A stretch of DNA of 23,216 nt from Hypsibius dujardini. Lineage: Eukaryota > Tardigrada > Eutardigrada > Parachela > Hypsibiidae. The stretch is from contig LRSR01011626.1 in NCBI GenBank assembly GCA_001579985.1, forward strand, positions 1 through 23,216, written 5' to 3'. The notes below the pieces were generated by a model. It did not search any database, was not told the origin of the DNA, and saw only the letters and a program-made list of their open reading frames with translations. Below, piece after piece: positions 9,922 to 18,046 of the stretch (position 1 is its first letter; each line of letters starts with the position of its first letter). The translations under genes were made by a program, and so were the position numbers.

Positions 9922-10114
9922 TATGTCTATTCGAGTCGGTATGTTGGCGGGCGAAATCTCTCTAACTAATCAATCACTCGTTGTTTGCAGTGCGCTGATT
10001 GCTGGTAACAGAAAAAGAGTCAGGCGCAATCAGCTTAACCTTTTCTCTCTGGCTGCCATTCAAATTTATGTGACAAATCATAAAAGTGCTTTTTCACTAG
10101 CGCACTTCTCAGAA

Positions 10115-11140
10115 ATGGCTGCTAGTCCAGTGAATGTTGCAAGACTGCTACTGGAATGGTATAACCCCTTTGAAGCGGTGGATTTCGCTGGCAGTCCGGA
10201 AGAATTAAACCTCAGAGACAAGTTACGAGGTAATCAGTCAATCAATCAATCAATCTATCAATAACTAATAACACTAACATCTGATTATTCTCATGGGAAA
10301 CCCCTTGTAAACTAACTTTATCTTGCAATCTTTCTGCACAGATATCCTCGATGAAGCGGTTAAATTGTCAAGTCGCAACCATCCTGCAGAGGACGAGATG
10401 ATCGGCACTGATGCTGCGGAAGAGAACGAAGATAAACACGGAGATGATGAGGATGAAGATGGCAGTCATTCGTCCGAACCGTCGGAGGAGGAGATGGAGA
10501 TGGACTCGGACGTAGATTACGTAGAGAGTGAGGATGGTGTTCGTCGAAGCAAAATCACGCCAGTTGATCTGGAGTACAAACGGAAGGCGGTCGAGTTTTG
10601 GCTGAACGGCAACTCCAAGAAGAGGCGGACATTCGCCAGCGTACGGAACTCCTTCAGGAAAGTGCAGTGCGACAAGACGTTGCGCGCCTGGGCGAAGCAG
10701 TTGCAGTCAGGCTCAAGATTTGACAAGCTCAATGTCATTCGGGAGAAAGTGCTCGCCAGCGTTCAGGCAGCCAAAGCCTCCAGGTAAGTTACGTGGCATT
10801 GGATATCCTCACTTGATTGGTGGATTGTTTGTGTTTGTTGCTTGACTGTCTAACACAGAATTTCAGGAGCTTGATTGACTGATTTCTGCTTTCTCCCTAC
10901 AGGACGTTGATACACGATATTGACATCCAACGATGGGCTGAGGCGGCGAATGCAGATGTCGGTTTGGCGGGATTTAAAGCGTCCACGGGGTGGGTGAGAG
11001 CATTCAAGAAGGCGAGCGGCCTCTGTTCGATCCCGGTTAAGAAACTATTGTCTAATGTCCACCAAGAACGCCTGGCCGGTACAGTTCAAGTGGTATCCCT
11101 GGGCCAAGTTGAAGCTCCTGGCAATCCTGCAGTCGAATAG
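10115..11140 (+). CDS. Acidic protein with psq-type and Tc5/CENP-B-type DNA-binding domains
   Basis: Three exons, 10115-10229, 10342-10783 and 10903-11140 (264 residues), with consistent phases and good splice sites. A short N-terminal region (MAASPVNVARLLLEWYNPF) precedes a long Asp/Glu-rich stretch at about 55-105. Next comes a helix-turn-helix of the pogo/psq type, with DLEYKRKAVEFWLNG, TFASVRNSFRKV and LRAWAKQL. A second, Tc5/CENP-B-like domain follows, with IHDIDIQRWAEAAN, GFKASTGWVRAFKKASG and the basic PVKK. Such paired domains bind DNA in pogo-superfamily transposases and their domesticated relatives (CENP-B, jerky). No DDE catalytic domain follows: the frame stops within about 40 residues, and only 400 bp remain before the oppositely transcribed PSMD13. 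It is therefore probably a domesticated, or truncated, DNA-binding remnant. Unlike most introns here, intron 1 carries CAATCAATC rather than TTGATTG in the sense strand. The exact C-terminus is less certain. Confidence 0.7.
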
Positions 11141-11539
11141 GTCCTTTGTGACCGCTTCCATCTCCTCTGGGTGTTGTTGTTTCAAGTTTCAGTGCAACTC
11201 ATCGCAATTACTAATAATTTCAATTCTCTGCAAGTTTTGCCTACACACGTGGCAAAAACCTTGCGGTGACCGAATTAAGCACTTTAACTCGTGTATGTGT
11301 ACAACAGCCATGCAACGAGTGTAGTGACTTAACTCGGTTAGCGCAGGGTTTTTGCCACGTGTGTATAAGGAACTTAAGTAAAACTGCAAATGCTCTCTGC
11401 ATTTGAACAAGCCACTGGTTTATCTGCGTGATCGCGATTCTGATTGTTCTTCAAATAGGCTTGTCCAACGACACGAAACTCGCTTAGTCGAGCTTACAAG
11501 TATGCAGAATAGTGATACAAAAGCGGGATTATTTCAAAG
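11141..11539. other. Tail-to-tail intergenic region with MITE copy 3
   Basis: Lies between the convergent ends of the two-HTH gene and PSMD13. The middle is taken up by the intact MITE at 11244-11363. The remainder should be 3' UTRs; no poly(A) signal was assigned and nothing else is recognisable. Confidence 0.55.
11244..11363. mobile_element. Palindromic TA-flanked MITE, copy 3 (most intact)
   Basis: 120 bp exactly bounded by TA at 11242-11243 and 11364-11365, the target duplication typical of Tc1/mariner-like elements. The ends read CACACGTGGCAAAAACC and GGTTTTTGCCACGTGTG. Inverted-repeat similarity extends about 38 bp inward, and much of the remaining core is also palindromic, so the transcript could fold into one long hairpin. 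Each end contains the E-box hexamer CACGTG. No coding capacity. Confidence 0.92.
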
Positions 11540-13618
11540 TTAAACAGCAGCTAGCATTTCGGATCCCTTGGCCTGGATCATTCTTTCCATCGAGACGACA
11601 TCGTTGCACCATTCCCTCATGTTGTTGGTGAGGTTCGAGATCTGCAACACGGAAGATCGATTGATTTCTCGTTCTGTTCGTGGAAAAAGCATTCAGCGCG
11701 TGAGGCCTTGAAATTCTTCACGGACCTGATCCATATTCAGTATGCGAGGCTTGACCCAGGTCATGTGGAAGACGCGAGCCACCTCGTCAATGTCACCGCG
11801 GATTAACTTCAAGGACAGGCCTCTCATTAATAGCAATTCCACCTGTACGCGAGGAATGAGAGACGAGAACGGGTTATTATACCAACCGGAGCCAGAAGTT
11901 ACCAACTACTAACCTGGTCTCCGGCAACCTGCGTTATCTGCGCGATCTCATCGAAGGAAAGATCCCGATCATGAGGCGGACGCTTAAATCCCATCTGCAA
12001 GATAGAAAAAAGTTAAATGCCAATTTGAAACAGCAGCATCGCCGGTCTTACTTCCACGATAGCCATCAGTCGCAACTTCTCCGACATCTCTTTCTGCAGT
12101 TTAACCGATTCCGGCTGTAAAACAACTTCAGTGGACAAAAAGAACTAACCAGATAAGACACGAATTTCCAGAATGACCCAACGCCTTTTTAAGCGACTTA
12201 CAATTTGGCTAGCCCACTGGCCCTTCAGTCGTTCAAAGGCCTTTTGATCACCGTAGTTGAATGCTTCCAGCGATTTCAGAAGCCAATCGTACTTGGGATT
12301 CTGCAGCGCTTGGGCGATCGGGTGGACAAGCTACAGGAGACACGCCCACAATACTGTACTGCACATCCGGACAACTAGATGAGTCGTTCGTAAGAAAAGT
12401 CTCACCAGTTCTCCAAAGCTGTAAACACCTTCACCGAGGATCGCAGCGATGGCCAGACGTTCCGCCTTCACTCGCTTCTCTTCGGCTGAAGCAGAGGGGA
12501 AATGGTCGCAAGGTAACAACAGGCTAAGAACTGAGCGTGGCAGAAAGGGAACATACAGGACAACTTCTCCAGATTGGCGCAACCGAGGTATTTCAGCGCT
12601 TCGTGAAAGTACTCGGCATGGGTTCCCTCCAGTCGATAGTATTCACTGCTGAGCTCGTAGAACTGCGGGTGCGCCAGAGTGACGTCGTCGATGCCGCGCA
12701 GCTTCTTTTCCGTCTCTTCTAACAGCGTCTACAAAGTACATACAACCATATCCGAACTGCAGTCACAGGGGTACAATTTCAAAGAAGCACTATTTGCCGA
12801 GGAATACCTTCACAGCCGGGAAGTCCTTCTTGTGCAAGAGCGCAGAGCCAATCTGCGTGGAAAGAATGCAGTCGGCCGGGACGTCTTGGGCGGTATTCTT
12901 CAGCTTTTTCTTTGCGGCCTCCAGAAATGCCACCGCCTCATCCGGACTGTCTGCAATTGGGGGAAATGTGAGTGAGTGTAGGTGAAATGGCGCAGCAAAA
13001 TCAGCGAAAAGTGTCACGTACTCGGGTAGATCTTGGAGGAGAGAAACACCGCCGTTTCCGCCAGTTTGTAAGGTCCCATCCTGCAAATCAACTTCTCTGA
13101 TGAAACAGGCAAACAAACGATCAAGTGACCACTCGCGGTTAGAGAAATAAACATCAGTGCAGAATATCACCAACTTATCAATCAATCGATTCGAATCAGC
13201 ATAAAATGCATTTTGTCGCCAATTCAACAATCAATCAACAGCGCGAATGCTGTATTAGCGTTTTGCTAAAAAACGTACTTGGGCTCCATGTCCTGGACGA
13301 ATTTCTTGTAGAACTGTAAAATCAAAGGCGTTAATCGAATGGTAAGTTAGGTTATCGAATGTCAGATGGGTTACTTCGAGGTAGCCGCCAGCACTGGCGA
13401 TAAAAGCGTCATCTCTGAGAAGGTCTGTCAGCTTCTGGGAGATCTGATACCACAACCTGAAAACAGCCCATCCTCTTTTTCATGAATTTCACATTCAATC
13501 TCCATTTCATCACCACTTACTTCTTGCCGTAATGCTCGTTCAGGTCCATCCATTTGTCCTTCTGGGCATTTTCTGCGTTGGCTGTCTGCTTGGTAGAAAG
13601 ATAATCGGCTGTCGCCAT
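11540..13618 (-). CDS. PSMD13: 26S proteasome non-ATPase regulatory subunit 13 (Rpn9)
   Basis: Twelve coding exons: 13618-13521, 13456-13375, 13313-13279, 13080-13022, 12950-12808, 12728-12557, 12485-12406, 12330-12202, 12114-12052, 11994-11914, 11842-11726 and 11641-11540. They sum to exactly 387 codons (386 residues; human 376). PSMD13 is a PCI-domain subunit of the proteasome lid. Recognisable segments are KKLWYQISQKL, EALKYLGCANLEKL, the hallmark ILGEGVYSFGELL, then LLMRGLSLKLIRGDIDEV, VFHMTWVKPRILNMDQ and the C-terminal NMREWCNDVVSMERM. The last junction uses a donor starting GTCCGT. Reading through it would instead add ten residues and stop, but the conserved EWC.DV.SME end lies in exon 12. 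Several introns carry TTGATTG-type sequence in the sense strand. The start is the first ATG; the extreme N-terminus differs from vertebrates, as is usual in this family. Confidence 0.95.
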
Positions 13619-14063
13619 GCTGTATTTTAATAGTAAAAAAATCGGGAGCACTGCTGCAGTCGACAAGGATTGCTGATGACTAGTCCTCTTCTTCCGCTGT
13701 CTATTGCAAAAAGAACGGAGGAAATCGGGAAAGAAATGGAGTTTTGGTGGATCAGAAAAGTGAGGAGCTTTTGCGGAGGAAAAAAGGAAAACCAAAATAA
13801 ATGCTGAATCAAGCCGTTCGATTTCAAAATGTTCCTTTCATTCGAGTGCTTCGGTTCGCTTCACTGGCTTTCCGCTGTTCGCTTTTACAAAGATTGCCCC
13901 ATTCGGCTCACCACGAATTAAAATGTAAAATTTTATTTTTAAGGTAAAACTAGTTTTTAATGCTAGATTAGATCTGGCTTACTCGTTTATAGTTAAATTT
14001 TGTTACGAAAGAATTGATTCAAATAACGTTGTTCCAATTGATAAAAGAATTCAAGAAGAAATG
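13619..14063. other. Upstream region of PSMD13, up to the transposon
   Basis: About 445 bp expected to hold the PSMD13 promoter and 5' UTR. It is A/T-rich, with purine-rich sense-strand tracts, and shows no recognisable core element, RNA gene or conserved open frame. The pogo-like element begins at 14064. Confidence 0.45.
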
Positions 14064-14105
14064 CTGTAGAAACCCGATAACTTCAGGGGAACGCGCTCGG
14101 TTAAA
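14064..14105 (+). repeat. Left terminal inverted repeat of the pogo-like element
   Basis: 42 bp beginning CTGTAGAAACCCGATAACTT, identical base for base to the reverse complement of 16426-16467. The similarity falls off sharply just inside the element. Confidence 0.93.
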
Positions 14106-14276
14106 CAGAACACACGTAAAGAAAAGCCTGGGCTTGATTGCTTCAAATGTCGAGACACAAGACTCACTTTGTTGATTGTTGATTGCATCAACATTCAAAT
14201 TCCGAAGGAATTACAGCCATTGATTCTTTGATTGGTTTAAATTTCATCATTTTTGGCACAAGACTTCTGCGTAACA

Positions 14277-16245
14277 ATGGTGAGGTACAATCGCTACTCC
14301 GAAGAAGAGAGAACACGAATTTTAGCCCGCTATCAACATTTTAATTTATCCCAAGCGAATTTCGCCAAACAAGATGGTGTGCCGCTGAAGACTCTGGAGC
14401 ATTGGCTCAAGTACGTCGGCCTGTGATTGATTGATCGATTGAGGGGTTGTTGACCTTGCAATGCCTATGATTGATTCTTGATTGAAGAATCGCGACATAA
14501 TGCGTTGTTTTACTGCCCTTGATTGGCTGATTGATATGGTTTTCTGGGAACTTTAGAAAAAAAAATCCTCCACCCAAGCCTCGTCTCAGGCGACCCGCTT
14601 CCTATCCAGTCTTGGAATCAGAAGTCAACATTTGGATCTGCTCTCAAAGAGCGAAATATCGGATTGTGCGCCATTGCGACATCAAAGAAAAAGCGCTCGA
14701 AATAGCTCAGCGGCTGGCGTACACAAGCTTCAAAGCGTCGAATCATTGGGTTTTGAATTTTAAAAAACGTTTCAGCTTTTCCTACCGTGCCATGACTCAT
14801 GATTCGAGGAAAGCTTCTTTTAGTGAGCAAGATAAGGTATTGTAACGAAGTTGGTCGCAGTCGTTTCGATTGATTGACCTATTGGCTTATAACACTTTGG
14901 CTATTATAATCCTTTGATTGATTGATCTTTCAGCTTTTTAATGATGGGATTGATTGGTTTGATTAGTATACACGCTCTGCTACGGTTGATTGGTCTATTG
15001 ACTATTTCTATTTTCGTAATTGATTTTAGCGGTTGATTTATCGATAGGCGCAGCAGGGCGAGTTCTTCCAAGAAGTCTTGGAGAAAATCAACTTTCGGAG
15101 ACTCCGCCTGGCTCACATCAAGAACATGGATCAGACTAATGTCCGATTAGTCACTCCGTATACTCGAACGATATCTCCCATCGGTGCGAAGCAGGCAAGC
15201 CAGAGGCGTGCCGAGTTTTTGTTTTTTATACAGTCACACACGCCGTTGCTCACACCTCCGCGCGCCATTGACATTTCGTTTCCGACTTCTCGCTAATCAA
15301 TAAATCGAGCGATCAAAATCACAGACAGCTTCCCTGTCTTTAAAGGTGGAAGGGTTGCAGCCTCCCGGAGAAAAAGAGGGGTTTACCATCACTTTGACCA
15401 TTTCTGCCGACGGATCTAAGGAGCCTGCTTGGATCGTGTTCAAAGGAGCAGCCAAAACGGGAAAATTGTCAGACAAAATCATGAAGGCCCTTGTGTTGCC
15501 AGAAAACGTCAGAGTGTGCAGTTCTAAGAGCGCCTGGTGGAACGAGGACCTTGATCACGAATACATCAAGAAGAGTTTTTCGGAAAATGGGGAAGAAATC
15601 GTGTTGATCCGAGATCAATTCAGTGCCCATAAAATGGATTCAAGGTAATTGGTGATTGCTTGGTTGATTGACTGATTATGTTTCACTGTTTCAACATGAA
15701 CCGGAACCATTGATTGACTTGATTTAGCTAATAATCATTTCTGTATGATTGTCGAAGCTTGATTGGCTGATTACCTTAACGGTTATTTCAGCATCCGTTT
15801 CAATGATCGATTGCCTTGATTGGCTGGAAAGGTCAAATTCAACATGCAAACAAACAGTTGATTGATTTGATTGACTACTTACTAATTATTTTTTAGCGCT
15901 CAACTTCTGGAGAAGCGAAATGTGCAGCAGATCTTAATCCCAGCTGGCATGACACATAAATGGCAACCTCTCGACGTAATGGTTAACAGTGTGTTCAAGT
16001 CGCTAATCAAGGTGGAATATCACGAATGGCGCAACGCGCACGAGTCCTACACCAAGAGCGGATACTTAAAAAAGCCTAGCCGTCAAGAGTTCATCGGTTT
16101 TGTTTCTCGCGCCTGGTACCAGATTAGTTCATCGCTCGTCAGGAAGTCCTTTGTAAAAGCTGAGATAATCGACGAAGATCAGATCAGTGGACCAGTGGGA
16201 GAGGAAGTTGTGGGTGTCCCTTTTAATGAAGACAACGATGATTGA
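14277..16245 (+). CDS. Pogo-like transposase, five exons
   Basis: Exons 14277-14410, 14557-14836, 15048-15194, 15346-15644 and 15897-16245 join in frame to 402 residues. Domains in order: a psq/CENP-B-N-type helix-turn-helix at about 5-45 (YSEEERTRILARYQ, SQANFAKQDGV, LKTLEHWLK); a Tc5-type helix-turn-helix at about 62-120 (IKEKALEIAQRLAY, FKASNHWVLNFKKRF); and a DDE_1 RNase-H-fold core from about 160. The acidic triad is visible as NMDQTNV (D near 166), VLIRDQFSAH (D near 277) and KWQPLDVMVN (D near 313), giving a DD35D spacing. All three Asp are present. TLTISADGSKEPAWIVFKG and NVFK-like VNSVFKSLIK are also family features. Intron 3 is a GC-AG intron (CAG then GCAAGC at 15195). The introns are filled with sense-strand TTGATTG. 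No frameshift or stop is seen, so the enzyme may be active. A host-adopted gene is the alternative, but the intact inverted repeats argue against that. Confidence 0.85.
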
Positions 16246-16425
16246 TTGATCTCTTGCGACGAGCATGCACTGGCCAAAAAGTTGCCCAATCAGAGTTAAA
16301 GCCAACCGCTTAGCGTGTTCGGGCGGTTCGAAATCCGATCGCTTAGATTTATGGCCACGTGCGCAATGCTAATAGGGCCGGGTGTTATTTTCTGTACCGG
16401 GCGGTGAAAATAATCGAGCGTTCGA

Positions 16426-16467
16426 TTTAACCGAGCGCGTTCCCCTGAAGTTATCGGGTTTCTACAG
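16426..16467 (-). repeat. Right terminal inverted repeat of the pogo-like element
   Basis: Perfect 42-bp inverted copy of 14064-14105, ending TTATCGGGTTTCTACAG. Just inside it (16388-16418) a smaller inverted repeat, TTATTTTC and GAAAATAA, surrounds a GC-rich loop. Confidence 0.93.
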
Positions 16468-16515
16468 TGCTTGTTCGGCAGCACCGGCGACTATATATAC
16501 GAACATATTGTATAA

Positions 16516-16882
16516 TCTGGGTGAAAACACGGCAACATGTTCGGTTGAACAGAACACGCGTAAATTACCACCAGTGCCTGATTGATTTAAAGAATGGAGC
16601 ACAAGACTGCGACCAATTGATTGTTGATTTGACGCGCTTGGTCTTTAAAATTTGATTGTTCATTCGTCTTGCGTCTGAAACAGGATTTCTTCCACTTATT
16701 CTTTTAGTTTTTTTTTAACGAGGAGTCTTCCATGGAGGAAGTCGAGCTGGATTTTGATTTGCAAGGAATATTGTTCTTTATGGAAATCTAATGTTTAATT
16801 GATGGATTACGGGCGTAATGCTGTAATCATACGGGCAGAATTTACCGCACCGGCGGGCAAAATAAGCGATCGTTCGATTGAC
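16516..16882 (+). mobile_element. Decayed, non-autonomous relative of the pogo-like element
   Basis: 16521-16629 resembles the left end of the intact element (14068-14184) in the same orientation: shared CGGTT(A/G)AACAGAACAC, then GTAAA, ACACAAGACT-like and ATTGTTGATT blocks in the same order, with a small deletion in the inverted-repeat part. 16811-16882 resembles the inner right end (16358-16432): GCG(T/C)AATGCT, CGGG, CACCGG-like, AAAATAA and CGTTCGATT. The unit between has no transposase coding sequence. Boundaries are approximate, and the alignment was made by eye. Confidence 0.55.
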
Positions 16883-17126
16883 CAACAATTATTTCCGTGT
16901 TTTCATCCAGATTATACAGTAACTTTATTTATTTCTTCGTCCACGTCTTTTCCTGCATTACATTTCGGCTTAATAATAAGTTTTCTTGGTCTTGATGTTT
17001 TTTAAACTCTTTTTTAAAACGTTTGCAGCGTTAATCCGACCTTTTTGCTGGCATCTTGCTTGCAGACTGCTTTCCCCAATAGGGCAACTTCCTTTACAGA
17101 GTAGTATTACGTCATGTGATGATCGC

Positions 17127-17489
17127 ATGGGTGTCGCACTTGCTTGTTCGGTTACTGTCTTTTTCTTCCAAACGATCCAATCCACCGAAATCCATCGCAT
17201 TTTCCGGGAAATGGCCCAAAAAAAGAAGTCCAGTGGACAGTGGACTCCGCCTACGGTCACGGTCCTAGTCTGTCTGGTTTTTATTTTTCTCGACTGTATA
17301 GTATACTGCACTACGGAGGATGCAAGGCCCCCACTTGGTGGCCGTCCCCGTCAGGTGGCGCTGCGTTCACTCCAGGGTTCCATGCATTTCAGACATAAAA
17401 CCGATACCTCCATGATCGTGTTCCCTTCCTCGCACTTTGCCTCATCGGAGAAAGAAGTTGTATTGTATTTGAAACAGAATGAGGAATAG
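17127..17489 (+). CDS. Unrecognised small open frame with hydrophobic segments
   Basis: An uninterrupted frame of 120 codons from the ATG at 17127, or 92 from the ATG at 17211. From the second ATG the product starts with a basic stretch (MAQKKKSSGQW), followed by a strongly hydrophobic segment, VTVLVCLVFIFLDCIVYC, which could be a signal peptide or membrane anchor. No family is recognised. It lies upstream of the peroxidase on the same strand but does not join its frame: the peroxidase frame has stops just before its ATG. It may be a real small secreted or membrane protein, an unrelated 5' exon, or chance. Confidence 0.22.
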   Translation: MGVALACSVTVFFFQTIQSTEIHRIFREMAQKKKSSGQWTPPTVTVLVCLVFIFLDCIVYCTTEDARPPLGGRPRQVALRSLQGSMHFRHKTDTSMIVFPSSHFASSEKEVVLYLKQNEE

Positions 17490-18046
17490 GCAGAGAGAAA
17501 GCTCCACCTGTGGGCACAACGGGTGCGAGAAAGCACACAAAGAGAGATTAGCCGGTGTCATGATCAAGCAGCTAACATTAAGCCATACGTTGCAAGTTCA
17601 CGTCACCGTGTCTGTCTTTTATTACATTCTCTCGAGATTTCCTTGAGGGACAGACAAATCCCCCCGATTAATGTAATGTGCAACACAATGTAAAACGGAT
17701 TCAGCGGAGTTAAACCCTGCAACCCTGCAACACATACGCAATGCATATATGCGCGGGCAGAGCAGGGTGTCGACCCACACACATTGTTGTCTGCACCAGG
17801 TCTTTGATCAAGCAATGATGTTGGAACCCGTGTTTTGAGTTGTTTTAACTGAATTTTATTTCTTTTCGTCTAGTGCTCCCGACGTTGGTGGAGTCTTTCT
17901 TTCTCCAGTAATCAGACCTTCCCTGTTCCTGGTGCATACCGATGACATCTCCACAGGGCGAGCCACTGCTGCTCCTAAGGTACCCGCATTCTGCTACCGC
18001 TGGATGTCTCGGTCGACTACCATGAAGCTAGTCGCCCACAACGATC
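17490..18046. other. Upstream region of the heme peroxidase gene
   Basis: No recognised gene. A plausible 3' splice site (TTTCTTTTCGTCTAG, ending at 17873) may start the 5' UTR exon of the peroxidase. Between it and the start codon there are several ATGs in other frames or short frames, including one at 17942 that closes with TGA at about 18025 in the peroxidase frame. These would act as upstream open frames if the leader begins there. Confidence 0.4.

Larger units (their letters stand above)
14064..16467 (+). mobile_element. Complete pogo-like (Tc1/mariner superfamily) DNA transposon
   Basis: A 2404-bp unit bounded by perfect 42-bp inverted repeats (14064-14105 and 16426-16467) that encloses a transposase gene with intact open exons. 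The ends begin CTGTAGAAACCC and finish GGGTTTCTACAG. The immediate flanks are TG on both sides rather than the TA expected of pogo elements, so the target duplication is unclear. Identity of the two repeats, an unbroken gene and a complete acidic triad all argue that it is young and potentially autonomous. A decayed relative follows at 16516-16882. Confidence 0.85.

Noticed and set aside
16310-16350. tRNA-like B-box (GGTTCGAAATCC)
   Set aside because: No matching A box, acceptor stem or cloverleaf could be built, and the sequence belongs to the inner right end of the transposon.
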